This document shows positions 35,744-45,982 of a stretch of 64,000 nucleotides of DNA, piece after piece; positions within the stretch are counted from its first letter, which is position 1, and each line of letters opens with the position of its first letter. Made by a program: the position numbers and the translations under genes. The stretch comes from Burkholderiales bacterium (GTDB taxonomy: Bacteria; Pseudomonadota; Gammaproteobacteria; Burkholderiales; UBA11063): positions 1 to 64,000 of the forward strand of contig JAJFBE010000005.1 of the NCBI GenBank assembly GCA_020697255.1, read 5' to 3'. The notes below the pieces were generated by a model. That model was not told where the DNA came from, searched no databases, and saw nothing but the letters and a program-made list of their open reading frames with translations.

Positions 35744-36961
35744 TTATCCTACTGTCTGCAAATCCTTAGCATAAGTGTTTTTTGAGGTAAGCAAAACTAT
35801 TACCATTAAGATACTAATTATAAAACCTGATGCTATTGTGTTTGTAATAAATATTTGTTTATTTTTAATCCAACTTAAAAAAAATAAATTAAAGATAACC
35901 GCGCTACCACGACCTAAAGCATATAAAGTATTACTTGCGGTATTTCTTATATTCGTGGGATATTCTTTATTAATCATTTGTATCCATATAGTTGGTAGAC
36001 CACCGCCAATTAGGCCCAGGATAAAATTGTAAGCAAAAAATATATGGTCGTTAACTAATATAAACGTTGGAACAGATATAAAAAATGTAAGCAGGGTTAA
36101 CCAGATGAAGCTCCGGTAGTCTTTAAAATAATTAACAATATAACTACATAAAAAAGTGCTGACAATATTGCCTAAAAAGAAACCAATCAAAAGTATAGCT
36201 ACTGCTCGTTGCAAACTAAAAGAAATTGGCATAAAGCTAGGCAGCATAAACATAGCGGTAATAATAAAATTAAATGGTACGATAATAATAAATAATTTGA
36301 GTAGTTTTATAAATTGTCCGGGAGAGTTAATCAATAATAGAAAATTTCCCGGGCTTTGGTTTTGAGCCAATAGAAATAACCTGGATTCTAATATTTGCTT
36401 TCTAAAAACATATAAAATTATTCCAATAATACCACCAAATATAAACATTATTTGCCATGAGAATTTATTACCAATATAAACTGCACAGATGCCACCTAAA
36501 ATTCCGGATAAATAAAGTAATTTGGTCGCAGTAGTTGTATTTTTAGTGCTAAGTAATTCAGCAATTAAAACACTGGAGGTAGCAAATTCTGTAGCCAAGC
36601 CAAAACCTGAAACAAAGCGTAAAAATGTGAAGAAAAAAATTGATTTAGTAAAAACACTTAGTATAATTGCGATCGAATAAATGAGTATGCTATAGCGAAT
36701 AATATAGGAGCGCCCAAATTTATCGCCAAGGATTCCAAAAGTAATAGCACCTAATATTATTCCAACCGTATACCAATTGGAAATTGTGAGGTATAAATGT
36801 TGGATTTCAATACTATTGGTGATATGAAATAGGTCTTTAATTACATTGGTGTAACAAGCAGAGAATATAGTTAGATCGTAGAAGTCAATAAAATAACCAA
36901 AGCATAATAATACAATAGTTAAAATTAAACTTTTATTGTGCATGGTATCTGTTGTAGGCAT
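35744..36961 (-). CDS. MFS transporter in the coenzyme A operon
   Basis: A 405-residue protein with 12 hydrophobic segments. The loop GDKFGRSYIIR between helices 2 and 3 is the MFS signature, and a long hydrophilic bridge divides the halves. The overall form (early FIDFYDLTIFSACY, then LRFVSGFGLATEFATSSVLIAE) suits the metabolite:H+ symporter group for organic acids or sugars. The ATG at 36961 has AAGGA seven bases upstream and is preferred over 36997. Being first in a unit with coaBC and coaX, it might import pantothenate or another CoA precursor; that is inference from position. Confidence 0.8.
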   Translation of the reverse strand: MPTTDTMHNKSLILTIVLLCFGYFIDFYDLTIFSACYTNVIKDLFHITNSIEIQHLYLTISNWYTVGIILGAITFGILGDKFGRSYIIRYSILIYSIAIILSVFTKSIFFFTFLRFVSGFGLATEFATSSVLIAELLSTKNTTTATKLLYLSGILGGICAVYIGNKFSWQIMFIFGGIIGIILYVFRKQILESRLFLLAQNQSPGNFLLLINSPGQFIKLLKLFIIIVPFNFIITAMFMLPSFMPISFSLQRAVAILLIGFFLGNIVSTFLCSYIVNYFKDYRSFIWLTLLTFFISVPTFILVNDHIFFAYNFILGLIGGGLPTIWIQMINKEYPTNIRNTASNTLYALGRGSAVIFNLFFLSWIKNKQIFITNTIASGFIISILMVIVLLTSKNTYAKDLQTVG

Positions 36962-37219
36962 AATCAGATCCTTAAAGTCGTTGCCTATCATTGCCAAAGC
37001 AATAGTGTTGCAATTTAAAAATTAAATAGTAATTAAGCTCCCTGCTAAAAAGTCAGGTGCAAACCAGCATTATTCTAGCAAAAATTATAGTAAAAGGTTA
37101 AAAATATTTATATTTTCTTGCCTCCCTACTGATGATAAAGATTGCGGGTTTGTGTTTAAAAAAGTTGAGTAAATGTCGATAAGTCTGCCAGGAATAATTT
37201 TTCAGCATTTCAGCAAATA

Positions 37220-37237
37220 CCCCCTGCAAGCAGGGGG
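37220..37237. repeat. short GC-rich palindrome
   Basis: CCCCCTGC and GCAGGGGG are separated by AA, giving an eight-base stem in an AT-rich gap, 41 bases beyond the stop of the secreted gene that ends at 37278. It may end that leftward transcript, though no T run follows on the minus strand. Confidence 0.5.
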
Positions 37238-37277
37238 ATAGAGTAATTCATGACAAAGCCCGAAGTGGATGGTTAGC

Positions 37278-37757
37278 CTAACTCTCTTCTGCATCTTTGC
37301 AGATCATTTCCCCTTCATAACCTCCATAGCTCACAGATTTATTTCCTATAATACTCTTACTAAATGTCATATGCATATCAACATTCCATTTATCCCCACT
37401 CCCGTGCGTCATATCAATCCAACTCTCAAGAGAAGCGTTGTCTTTAGTGGCTATCTCTTGTATGACTCCATTTTGAACTTGTATATTAAAATCATGGGGA
37501 GCAAACGTAACAACTTGGTCTGGAAGAGGCTTATCTCTTCTTCGAATCATTTTTAACTTCAAAGTGTCCTTAATATTACCAGGGGTATATTTAATTTTAA
37601 CATAGACGGCATATTTATCAATAGAGTGTACGGCACTCCCGTCCTCCCATTGTTTACTTATTCTAACATCCACATCATTACATATTAGTTCTACCCCATG
37701 GGCGGTTGCGACGCAAAGTAGCAAAAGCAAGCTAAATAAATAGTTTTTTGAGTTCAT
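37278..37757 (-). CDS. small secreted protein, unknown function
   Basis: From the ATG at 37757 (AGAGGA nine bases upstream) the product has 159 residues: a signal peptide of about 20 residues (LLLLLCVATAHG) and a mature part of about 140 with two cysteines, LICNDV near the start and MICKDAE near the end, that probably form one disulphide. Predominantly beta by appearance. I do not recognise it. The longer frame from 37898 adds a hydrophobic leader that is not needed. Confidence 0.65.
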   Translation of the reverse strand: MNSKNYLFSLLLLLCVATAHGVELICNDVDVRISKQWEDGSAVHSIDKYAVYVKIKYTPGNIKDTLKLKMIRRRDKPLPDQVVTFAPHDFNIQVQNGVIQEIATKDNASLESWIDMTHGSGDKWNVDMHMTFSKSIIGNKSVSYGGYEGEMICKDAEES

Positions 37758-37919
37758 GTTTCTATCCTCTAATATAATGCAAATTATTACATGCCGAAAT
37801 AGCCATTTATTGGTAGTATAAACTAAAGTATAAGAAAATAAAATACGGAATTTCAGTATGGAAAAAAGAAAGGCTGAAGATAATTTGAGTAGTGGCAAGA
37901 AATAAAATTAAGTAAATAG

Positions 37920-40673
37920 TTATAAGCATGTAAGGACTAATTCTGCAAGGGATAAATATTGTTTTTGTCCATGCAGGGATAACCCTATCTGGCAATTACG
38001 GTTAAATGTGACACCAATCTCACATTCTTTAATTTGGTCGGCTAATGAAGATAGTGCAGATTCATTTAATTCTGGAGTAGTAAAGCCTATACGACCGGCA
38101 AATCCGCAACAATTAATATTATACGGAATAATTATTTCACTGGCAAAATTAGTAAGTAGTTTTATGATTTTTTCTGATTGCCCAAGCTTTATGCTGCTAC
38201 AATCTATATGTAGGGCAATTTTATGATATTTATTTTTGATGCATAGTTTGCCTAAGTTTGTTTCTATAATGTCTAAAATAGAAGTTAATTGCCCGTGAGT
38301 ACTTTGTAATGTATTATGAAAACAACTGCTATTATCAATTAGAACCGGCAAGCGGCTATTAATAATAATTTTATTTAGCTGATTTTTTTTGCCTAGCCTA
38401 AGTTTAGGGGTGTCTACAGAATCAAATATTTGTCCGCAGCAAAGATTAGCAAGGTATTCGGGATATATGATGGTATATCCTATATGTTCTAGTAGGTGAT
38501 GAACTGCATTGCGGTCACCTATATTATTATTGTCAGCAAAAATACGGTTGTTGCAGCTTGGGATATACATAATTTTTTGCTTGTTATCGCCTTGTATGAC
38601 AGCAGTGGGTTTAAATACAGCATCTTGCGTTTGTGGCATACTGGTTGGATAAATTGGCATAATTGGTATAACTTTATGTATGCTACGACTAATTTGGTAG
38701 GTATTATTTTTACCGAATAATCTACCCGTAAAGTTGGTAATAGTTAGTAAATGGCGATTAAAGGCCACAAAAAGATTAAAGTTTTTGGCCAGGAAAGAAT
38801 TTAATAACGTCTTGGGTTTTTGTTTTAGCCCAAGTATAAATTTACCGGTATCTATACCAACCGGGCATTTATTTGCACATAAGCCGGTAGTTGCGCAAGT
38901 ATCAATTCCATAATATTTATATTGCCGGATAAACTTCTTATATAAATTTTTATGAGTTGCTTTAAAAGTATTTATATAGCGATAGACACTAATTCTCTGC
39001 CTTGGTGTAAGAGTTAGATTTCTTGATGGACAGACACTTTCGCAAAATCCACATTCAATACATTTATCTACAATCAAATCGGCAGTAGGTAATTGTTTTA
39101 AATTTTTAAGATGTATATTGGGATCACGACTTAGAATTACATCCGGGTTTAGGATATTATTTGGATCAAGCAATGTTTTAATCTGCCACATTAAATCATA
39201 TGCAAATTTGCCCCATTCCAATTCTATAAATGCTGCCATATTCCGTCCGCACCCATGCTCTGCTTTCAAAGAACCACGATAGGTATTAACAGTACTTACA
39301 ATACTGTGCATAAATTGATTATAATTATCAATTTCGGCTTGAGTATTGAAATTTGGTGTAAATATAAAATGGATATTACCGGCTAAAATATGCCCAAAAA
39401 TTGCAGCGTTAGTATAGTTATGTTGCTTTAAAAGATCACGTATTTGGGTGACTACTAAGGGTAAGTCGGGTATAGAAACTGCGATATCTTCAATAATTAC
39501 TGTAGAATCTGCAGGCCTGTAACCTCCAACTGCGGGTAAGATCCCGCGGCGCATGTCCCAAAGCTCCTGGCTAATTCTATTATCACTGCTAAATTGAACC
39601 TGATGAACTACCTGATGCCGATTTATGATTAATTGCATCTGACTAATTTTTTGATTTAATCCGATTTCTGAATTTGCTGATATCTCGATAAGGATAGCTG
39701 ATGTATCATGACCTAAATTAGGCGGCAAATAATTGGGATTTTTAATACTTGCTTTTACTGAATTAATAGAAGTAATGTCCAATAATTCGATGGCATCAAC
39801 AGTTATATCTTTAAATGCCTGGGATAGATTAATTATTTGTTCAAGGTTATCACAATAGATTAGGCTAATAGCTTTGTATGGGTTATCAGCAACACAATTA
39901 TAGGTGATTTCGCTAATAAAGCCAAGGGTTCCTTCAGAGCCAACCATTAGATGAGCTAATATATCTACCGGATCATTAAAATCGATAAAAGCATTTAAGC
40001 TATAACCCGAAGTGTTCTTTATTCTAAATTTATGTACAATAAATTCTACTAAACCAGGATCATTATGAATCTGTCTATGAATATTTTTAATTCCATTGAT
40101 TAGAACCGGATTTTCCTGGGCAAATGTTTTTTTGCTAAGCTCATTTGCGGTATCTAACATACTCCCGTTAGCAAGGATTAGTTTTATACTATACATGGTT
40201 TGATAAGTATTTTGAGCTATTCCACAACACATGCCGCTAGAATTATTAGCTACAATTCCACCGATTTTGCATGCATTTATTGACGCCGGATCCGGGCCAA
40301 TTTTAGTACGGTATGGCTTTAGGAATAAATTTGCATTTGCGCCAATAATTCCTGGCTCGAGGCTTATTTGTTGCCCCTTATTATATATGGTGTATTTTTG
40401 CCAGGAGTTATTAGAAAGCACTACCAGTACTGAGTCAGTAATAGCCTGTCCAGACAGGCTGGTACCGGCAGCGCGAAAGGTAAGTGGTATGTATAATTTA
40501 TTTGCCAGCACAAGTAGTTTTTGTACTTCGGTAGCATTTTCTATAAGTATTACCAGCTTGGGTGTCATCCGGTATAAACTGGCATCTGTGCCGTAAGCAT
40601 AGCAGAGGAAATGATCATCAATTATTCTTGATCTGTCAATGAATTGGTGTAATTGTTTTATAAATTGTTTCAT
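37920..40673 (-). CDS. FAD- and Fe-S-containing D-2-hydroxyacid (D-lactate type) dehydrogenase
   Basis: A 917-residue multidomain enzyme. Residues ~15-240 are a PCMH-type FAD domain (FRAAGTSLSGQAITD, IGPDPASINACKIGG, VANNSSGMCCG), ~240-520 the FAD-oxidase C-terminal domain with GHILAGNIHF and KAEHGCGRNMA, ~530-610 two 4Fe-4S sites (CIECGFCESVCP; CATTGLCANKCP), and the last third two CCG-type cysteine-rich regions (LCCGQ, NCCGFAG). This is the Dld-II/GlcD-GlcF-fusion layout that oxidises D-lactate or D-2-hydroxyglutarate and passes electrons to quinone or cytochrome. The substrate is not certain. Start: ATG 40673 chosen over TTG 40694; no strong SD for either. Confidence 0.85.
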   Translation of the reverse strand: MKQFIKQLHQFIDRSRIIDDHFLCYAYGTDASLYRMTPKLVILIENATEVQKLLVLANKLYIPLTFRAAGTSLSGQAITDSVLVVLSNNSWQKYTIYNKGQQISLEPGIIGANANLFLKPYRTKIGPDPASINACKIGGIVANNSSGMCCGIAQNTYQTMYSIKLILANGSMLDTANELSKKTFAQENPVLINGIKNIHRQIHNDPGLVEFIVHKFRIKNTSGYSLNAFIDFNDPVDILAHLMVGSEGTLGFISEITYNCVADNPYKAISLIYCDNLEQIINLSQAFKDITVDAIELLDITSINSVKASIKNPNYLPPNLGHDTSAILIEISANSEIGLNQKISQMQLIINRHQVVHQVQFSSDNRISQELWDMRRGILPAVGGYRPADSTVIIEDIAVSIPDLPLVVTQIRDLLKQHNYTNAAIFGHILAGNIHFIFTPNFNTQAEIDNYNQFMHSIVSTVNTYRGSLKAEHGCGRNMAAFIELEWGKFAYDLMWQIKTLLDPNNILNPDVILSRDPNIHLKNLKQLPTADLIVDKCIECGFCESVCPSRNLTLTPRQRISVYRYINTFKATHKNLYKKFIRQYKYYGIDTCATTGLCANKCPVGIDTGKFILGLKQKPKTLLNSFLAKNFNLFVAFNRHLLTITNFTGRLFGKNNTYQISRSIHKVIPIMPIYPTSMPQTQDAVFKPTAVIQGDNKQKIMYIPSCNNRIFADNNNIGDRNAVHHLLEHIGYTIIYPEYLANLCCGQIFDSVDTPKLRLGKKNQLNKIIINSRLPVLIDNSSCFHNTLQSTHGQLTSILDIIETNLGKLCIKNKYHKIALHIDCSSIKLGQSEKIIKLLTNFASEIIIPYNINCCGFAGRIGFTTPELNESALSSLADQIKECEIGVTFNRNCQIGLSLHGQKQYLSLAELVLTCL

Positions 40674-40785
40674 ATTTAGTTTGTCTAATGGCAAATTACA
40701 TCATTTTAGCCTAAAATTCCAATGGACATTTACGTATATTGTTAAAAAGATATATAATAGTGATATTTTACAACAGGATAATATT

Positions 40786-41643
40786 ATGGAATTTTATATT
40801 GGGGTTGATGGCGGTGGAACTAAGACCCATGCGGTATTAGTAGATAGCAATTTAAAACAAATTGATGAGGCATATAGTGGCCCTGCTAATATTGCTAAAG
40901 ATGTTGAGGGAGCTTATACATCTATTTGTGCAACGATAGATAGTCTATTAAATAAGCATAATCTACCAATTAAACATATTGGTATTGGTGTTGCTGGGTA
41001 TTCGGTTATCCAAAATCGTAACATGATCCTGGAAAAGTTACAAAAAAAATATAAGAATATTACACTTAATTCGGATTGCCATATTGCATGTTTGGCAGCG
41101 CACAATAATAAAGACGGAGCAATAATAATTTGTGGAACCGGAGTAGTTGCCTATAGCATTTATAATGGAGAAACGAACCAAATTGGTGGTTGGGGTTTCC
41201 CGCAGGGAGACTTGGGCGGGGCAGCCTATCTTGGTCTTGAAGCAGCGAGGCTATTATGTAAAGCCATTGATGGGCTAATTCCTTGGAATCAAACCTTAAG
41301 AGAATTATATACTGAATTTTTTGAACAAAATAAACATGAGTATAAAGCGTGGCTGATAAAAGCAAAACCATCGGATTATGCAAGAATAACTCAATTTATA
41401 TTTGCAAAACCTATTGATGAATTTAATGGTAATTTGCTAAAGCAAGGAGCAGGTGAAATTTCCGGATTAATTGCTGTACTAAAAAAAGATAATCCCAAAG
41501 GTAGCATAAAATTAGTTGGCGGCTTAGCTAACTTGTATATTAATAGTTTACAAAAAAAATATCCAGAGCTAGAACTAAGCCCTATTGCTCCGGCATTGGG
41601 TGGGGCCGTTATTGCGACTTCTAGCGTACGGCACTGCTATTAA
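40786..41643 (+). CDS. BadF/NagK-type N-acetylglucosamine kinase
   Basis: A 285-residue ASKHA-fold kinase. GVDGGGTKTHAVLVD is the phosphate-1 loop, DCHIACLAAH a family block, ICGTGVVAY the adenosine side, and GGWGFPQGDLGGAAYLG is typical of BadF-type N-acetylglucosamine or glucosamine kinases. It would phosphorylate an amino sugar at C6 in wall or chitin recycling. The ATG at 40786 has AGGA upstream; the longer frame from 40639 runs over the divergent dehydrogenase start and is not used. A MurQ-like SIS protein in the window could be in the same pathway, though not in the same operon. Confidence 0.8.
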   Translation: MEFYIGVDGGGTKTHAVLVDSNLKQIDEAYSGPANIAKDVEGAYTSICATIDSLLNKHNLPIKHIGIGVAGYSVIQNRNMILEKLQKKYKNITLNSDCHIACLAAHNNKDGAIIICGTGVVAYSIYNGETNQIGGWGFPQGDLGGAAYLGLEAARLLCKAIDGLIPWNQTLRELYTEFFEQNKHEYKAWLIKAKPSDYARITQFIFAKPIDEFNGNLLKQGAGEISGLIAVLKKDNPKGSIKLVGGLANLYINSLQKKYPELELSPIAPALGGAVIATSSVRHCY

Positions 41644-41663
41644 GGATATAGGCTTAGCCGGTA

Positions 41664-43079
41664 CTACCAGGTTTCGATCTTCATAGTGTTAGTCCCACCA
41701 ATCTCATGTAGATTATCACCGCAGGTTATTAATACAGTATCACCATTTGCAATTAACTTGCTATTTAATAAAGTTTTTTTTGCTTCTACGCGCAAGTCTG
41801 TAGTGTTTTTGGCTTTATTATCCACCATAATTGGATGTACATTATTATATAATGCCATTTGCTGTGCTGCTTTAATTGAGTCTGTCAATGCATAAACCGG
41901 GATACCTATATTAATGCGGGATAACCATAGTGCTGTTGCCCCAGACGTAGTTAGCGCAATAATTGCCTTAGCTTGTAAGTGATATGCACTAAATAAAGTA
42001 GACATGGCAACGGCCTGATTGATATACTCAAATTTCTGCCCGGATAAATCCAGGTCAAGCGATACTTCGCGGTTTTTTTCTGCTTCAATACAAGTGCGTG
42101 ACATAACTGATACTGCAGCAACCGGATAGGCACCACTTGCTGTCTCTGCGGATAACATTACTGCATCAGTGCCATCAAGTACTGCATTGGCAATATCCGA
42201 TACCTCGGCTCGCGTTGCAACCGGGCTGGTTATCATTGATTCAAGCATTTGTGTTGCAACAATAGTTAATTTATTATATTTACGAGTAATTTTTATCATA
42301 CGTTTTTGGAGTGCCGGCACCTGGGCATCGCCCATTTCAACTGCCAGATCACCGCGGGCAACCATAATGCCATCACAAGCTTTTGCAATTTGTTCCATAT
42401 TGGTGATTGCTTCCACGCGCTCTATCTTGGCAATTACCCGGGCATGACCGTTATGGGTGGCAATTAGGGTACGGGTAAGTGCAATATCCGTGGCATCCCG
42501 CACAAATGAGACGGCAATGTAGTCCAAATTGGAGTGGCAGGCAAATTCAATGTCGGAAAAATCTTTAGTGGTTAATGCCGGGGCAGTTAGCCCGCCGCCT
42601 TGTTTATTAATGCCTTTATTATTGCTTAAGATACCGGCCTGGATTACTTTAGTAAAAACCTTGCTCCCCTGTACTTTTTCTACAATAAGTGCAATTTTAC
42701 CATCATCCAAAAGTAATGTATCGCCGGTAGTTACATCTCCGGCTAATTGGGCATAATCTACGCCAACTATTTGGTCATTTCCCAGCTCTTTATAGGCGCA
42801 ATCCAAAACAAAGGATTGCCCTGGTTTTAGTTCAATTTTACCCTCGGCAAATTTGGATATACGAATTTTGGGTCCTTGCAAATCTCCCATAATAGCGATA
42901 GCTTTGTCTAGTTCTTTGGCAACTGTACGAACATTATCAATGTTGTGCTGCTGTACTTCACGGGTACCATGCGAAAAATTAATCCGAAACACATCAACTC
43001 CGGTATTAATTAGTTGTTTGATCATTTCCGGTGTGTTAGAAGCTGGACCTAGTGTAGCAATGATTTTAGTTTGTTTCAT
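41664..43079 (-). CDS. pyk: pyruvate kinase
   Basis: A 471-residue glycolytic enzyme (phosphoenolpyruvate plus ADP to pyruvate plus ATP). Marks: [37 protein letters not shown] (catalytic Lys), [12 protein letters not shown] (metal Glu/Asp), ATQMLESM and [12 protein letters not shown]. Length fits the E. coli type (470-480). Its ATG overlaps the gapA stop by four bases, so it is translationally coupled to gapA. Confidence 0.96.
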   Translation of the reverse strand: MKQTKIIATLGPASNTPEMIKQLINTGVDVFRINFSHGTREVQQHNIDNVRTVAKELDKAIAIMGDLQGPKIRISKFAEGKIELKPGQSFVLDCAYKELGNDQIVGVDYAQLAGDVTTGDTLLLDDGKIALIVEKVQGSKVFTKVIQAGILSNNKGINKQGGGLTAPALTTKDFSDIEFACHSNLDYIAVSFVRDATDIALTRTLIATHNGHARVIAKIERVEAITNMEQIAKACDGIMVARGDLAVEMGDAQVPALQKRMIKITRKYNKLTIVATQMLESMITSPVATRAEVSDIANAVLDGTDAVMLSAETASGAYPVAAVSVMSRTCIEAEKNREVSLDLDLSGQKFEYINQAVAMSTLFSAYHLQAKAIIALTTSGATALWLSRINIGIPVYALTDSIKAAQQMALYNNVHPIMVDNKAKNTTDLRVEAKKTLLNSKLIANGDTVLITCGDNLHEIGGTNTMKIETW

Positions 43080-44095
43080 TTTTGTTTCGCATTCATCAGG
43101 GCGATTGTATTATCCAGCATGCGATTAGAAAAACCCCATTCATTATCATACCAGCTAAATACTTTAACAACTTTATCAATAACCCTAGTTTGGGTCAGGT
43201 CAAAAATAGATGAATGTGTATTATGATTAAAATCGATTGAGACTAAAGGTTCATTATTAACCGATAAAATCCCTCTTAATTTACCATTTGCCGCTTCTAT
43301 AATTGCATTGTTAATTTCATCTTTACTTGCAGCGCGTTTAGCCGTAAATGTCAGATCAACCAAAGACACATTGGGTGTTGGGACCCTAATTGACAAACCA
43401 TCTAGTTTGCCGTTTAATTCCGGTAAAACCAGGCCAAGAGCTTTGGCTGCCCCGGTTTTAGTTGGGATCATAGACATGGTAGCAGAACGCGCACGTCTTG
43501 CATCGCTATGATAGGTATCGGTTAATACCTGATCATTGGTATATGAGTGAATAGTTGTCATTAATCCACTTTCTATTCCCAGCAAATTATTTAGTACCTG
43601 GGCAACAGGGGCTAAGCAATTGGTTGTACATGATGCATTGGAAATAACAGTCATATCTTTTGTAAGTACGTGATGATTAACTCCAAATACTATTGTGGCA
43701 TCAACATCGTCTCCACCGGGAGCAGAGATAATTACTTTTTTAGCTCCGGCTTCAATATGCGCGCTTGCCTTTTCTTTGGAAGTAAATAATCCGGTACATT
43801 CTAAAACTACATCAACTCCCAGATCTGCCCATGGAAGTTGGGCTGGATTTCTCTGGGCAAAAAATTTAATTTCCTGAGAATCGATATTTATACTGTTTTC
43901 AGTATTTTCTACTTTGTGGGGGAAATATCCATGTACTGAATCGTACTGTGTAAGTAATGCATGAGTTTTGATATCCGGTCCCAGATCATTAATTGCTACT
44001 ATTTGAATTTCATTAGTACGCTTACTTTCATATAATGCTCTAAGTATACATCTTCCAATGCGGCCATAACCATTAATTGCTACTTTGATTGGCAT
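43076..44095 (-). CDS. gapA: glyceraldehyde-3-phosphate dehydrogenase, type I
   Basis: A 339-residue enzyme. Nucleotide fold NGYGRIGR, catalytic Cys156 in [12 protein letters not shown], active-site His in [10 protein letters not shown], and [12 protein letters not shown] near the C-terminus. The residue after the second beta strand (AINDLG) is Asp, the usual sign of NAD rather than NADP preference. It heads a two-gene unit with pyk. pgk, often between them in related bacteria, is absent. Upstream is a 184-base divergent gap shared with the secreted gene at 44280. Confidence 0.95.
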   Translation of the reverse strand: MPIKVAINGYGRIGRCILRALYESKRTNEIQIVAINDLGPDIKTHALLTQYDSVHGYFPHKVENTENSINIDSQEIKFFAQRNPAQLPWADLGVDVVLECTGLFTSKEKASAHIEAGAKKVIISAPGGDDVDATIVFGVNHHVLTKDMTVISNASCTTNCLAPVAQVLNNLLGIESGLMTTIHSYTNDQVLTDTYHSDARRARSATMSMIPTKTGAAKALGLVLPELNGKLDGLSIRVPTPNVSLVDLTFTAKRAASKDEINNAIIEAANGKLRGILSVNNEPLVSIDFNHNTHSSIFDLTQTRVIDKVVKVFSWYDNEWGFSNRMLDNTIALMNAKQK

Positions 44096-44211
44096 AATCC
44101 ATTCCTTTTAATTAATTCGAAGAACTTATTTACTTTGCATGATTTTAGCATATTTTATCCATAGTAACGGATGTTCAATTGCTGCAGATGCTCATGCATT
44201 GTTCAGGGGGA

Positions 44212-44240
44212 TTGCAAATTTATTATATCCGGCGTATAAT
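44212..44240 (+). promoter_or_regulatory. promoter of the secreted gene at 44280
   Basis: TTGCAA (44212-44217) and TATAAT (44235-44240) are exactly 17 bases apart. Transcription would begin near 44247, about 33 bases before the start codon. Confidence 0.75.
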
Positions 44241-44279
44241 ATAGGTGTAGAATGAAGTGTGTTTTAAGGTCATATAAAA

Positions 44280-44798
44280 ATGAGAAAAATGAAGGTTATA
44301 TTAGTTGTTTTAGCGGCATTGAGTGCGTCAGTCGCCTATGCAAACTGCCCACTTTCTAAAGATGTTAAAGTCGATGGGGGTAGCTACACGGGTACTGATA
44401 ATCAGGGAAGAATCTGGTATGGTTCCCATATTGAAGGTCGTTCAGGGAAGATAACCTTTGATTCAGTTGATGCACGGGGAGTGTTGGATCTAAAAGCGGA
44501 TCAGTCAACAGAACATCCTATAATATCAGGTATCCCTGGATCACAAGGTAGCATAGAGTGTAGGTATACCATTGGGACTGATATGGATAATCTAATTGTT
44601 CTCTCAAAATATTTTGAAGATATGAATGATGTTGGCCCGAGAGGGTATGAACTAACTATTGACCCTCAACTGGACCAATGGAAAAAGTTAGATGTTGAGG
44701 ATGGTAAGGTTATGTATCAATGTGGTAAGGCAAATAAAGGAACTGTAGATTGTCCATTTACCATCCTTCGTCCGGTTCAGGTAGAATCAAAAAAATAA
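44280..44798 (+). CDS. small secreted Cys protein, DUF3757-like
   Basis: A 172-residue protein with signal peptide (cut after AYA, mature start NCPLS). The mature chain has CP at its first positions, a Trp near residue 50 (GRIWYGS), IECRYTIG in the middle, MYQCGK and VDCPFTI near the end. Four cysteines would form two disulphides. The same order CP...W...CxY...Y(Q/S)C...C-F recurs in the genes at 50570 and 51363. This layout resembles DUF3757, a family of short secreted proteins of unknown function. Single gene with its own promoter. Confidence 0.65.
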   Translation: MRKMKVILVVLAALSASVAYANCPLSKDVKVDGGSYTGTDNQGRIWYGSHIEGRSGKITFDSVDARGVLDLKADQSTEHPIISGIPGSQGSIECRYTIGTDMDNLIVLSKYFEDMNDVGPRGYELTIDPQLDQWKKLDVEDGKVMYQCGKANKGTVDCPFTILRPVQVESKK

Positions 44799-44840
44799 AT
44801 TCAGATATATTTTTGAAAATTATGGAGGAGTAGAGTATCC

Positions 44841-45728
44841 TTACTCACCCTCTTCCATTAATTCTAATATTTTTGCTTCTTTTATCCACTCTTCCCATTG
44901 CTTTGGTGTTTCTAAACTAATTTTTCCAATACGCCCATCCCGAAAATCCTGAATTATTATTTCACTGATCTTTTGCCTATCAATAATTCCACCGCTTAGT
45001 ATACAGCCGCGCTTTTGGCCAATTAAATCAAGCAATTCATCCTGGTGTAACTTTAAAATTTCCTGGGTTAATTTATAGCGTGAAGCAAGTGCCTGAGGAT
45101 ACTCACGTACTAAATATTCGATTATATATAAAGCAAGGGTTTCTTCATCAATAGCATTGCGTCCGATACTGTTACATAAAGCTAAATGATAGCCGATTTG
45201 TTTATAGCGGATTTTTTGCCAGGTCATACCGGGGGTGTCATAAATTAAAAAATTATCGCGTAGCGTTAAACATTGATTAGCCCTGGTTACTGCAGGAACA
45301 TCTCCGGTTTTTGCCGATTTTTTACCAATTAATTGATTAATCAGGGTAGATTTACCAACATTGGGAATGCCGGTAATCATCACTCTTAATGGTTTATCAA
45401 AGCTATTACGGTTAGGCGCCAAGCTTTCACATAATTTAATTATCTGGTTCTTTTGCCGTTTATCATCCATAAAGCCGGTTATAGCTGTAACGTTTTTTTG
45501 TTTGGCAAAAAAATCCAGCCACATTTTTGTATGTCCTGGATCAGCCAGGTCACTTTTATTTAATAGGCGAATAGTTTTTTTGCCTTTAATTAAATATTGT
45601 AATAGCGGATTGCAACTAGAAAAAGGAGCCCTGGCATCAAGTAATTCAAGTACTACATCTATATCGCTAACTAAGTCTTTTATAGCTTTTTTAGCTTTGT
45701 TCATATGGCCCGGAAACCACTGTATCAT
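44841..45728 (-). CDS. ylqF: ribosome biogenesis GTPase YlqF/RbgA
   Basis: A 295-residue circularly permuted GTPase. The G4 motif NKSDLAD comes first (about residue 57), then G1 GIPNVGKSTLINQL (about 123) and G3 DTPG; the N-terminus is IQWFPGHMNKAKKAI, a family hallmark. RbgA helps late assembly of the 50S subunit. C-terminal helical domain present. The gene stands alone, divergent from nrdA. Confidence 0.92.
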   Translation of the reverse strand: MIQWFPGHMNKAKKAIKDLVSDIDVVLELLDARAPFSSCNPLLQYLIKGKKTIRLLNKSDLADPGHTKMWLDFFAKQKNVTAITGFMDDKRQKNQIIKLCESLAPNRNSFDKPLRVMITGIPNVGKSTLINQLIGKKSAKTGDVPAVTRANQCLTLRDNFLIYDTPGMTWQKIRYKQIGYHLALCNSIGRNAIDEETLALYIIEYLVREYPQALASRYKLTQEILKLHQDELLDLIGQKRGCILSGGIIDRQKISEIIIQDFRDGRIGKISLETPKQWEEWIKEAKILELMEEGE

Positions 45729-45799
45729 TTTAACCTCAAGTGTAAGTAAGCTGACCTGATTGTATCTTAAAAGTCAAATAATTATTTTAATTTTTTGTG

Positions 45800-45829
45800 T
45801 TGTTTTAATTTTGGACCCGGTGTTATAAT
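45800..45829 (+). promoter_or_regulatory. nrdA promoter
   Basis: TTGTTT (45800-45805) and TATAAT (45824-45829) are 18 bases apart, placing the start of transcription near 45836, just before the first presumed NrdR box. Confidence 0.6.
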
Positions 45830-45839
45830 CATGGTAGAA

Positions 45840-45887
45840 ACACTAAATATAGGGTTTGGTGATGGAGATTACCACAACATCTAGTGT
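45840..45887 (+). promoter_or_regulatory. pair of presumed NrdR boxes upstream of nrdA
   Basis: ACACTAAATATAGGGT (45840-45855) and CCACAACATCTAGTGT (45872-45887) each match the NrdR consensus (ACAC-WATATAT-GTGT type) imperfectly. They are 32 bases apart start to start, i.e. three helical turns, the known arrangement for NrdR operators. They directly follow the presumed promoter. NrdR represses ribonucleotide reductase genes when ATP/dATP is bound. Confidence 0.6.
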
Positions 45888-45982
45888 TTTTATTGTCGGG
45901 CCGACATCGGCAGAATTATTTAAAAATATACCCATTCCTACTCAAAGACATAGAGTATATTTATTATGACAGGATATTAATC

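Noticed and set aside
40639-40785. N-terminal extension of the kinase gene
   Set aside because: It overlaps the divergent dehydrogenase start and lacks a ribosome-binding site; ATG 40786 has one and begins the family's usual N-terminus.
43308-43511. Small open frame opposite gapA
   Set aside because: Wholly inside a conserved gene; no ribosome-binding site.
45884-45982. N-terminal extension of NrdA
   Set aside because: It lies over the second presumed NrdR box and the family starts near the MTTSLS methionine, which has a good AGGAT.
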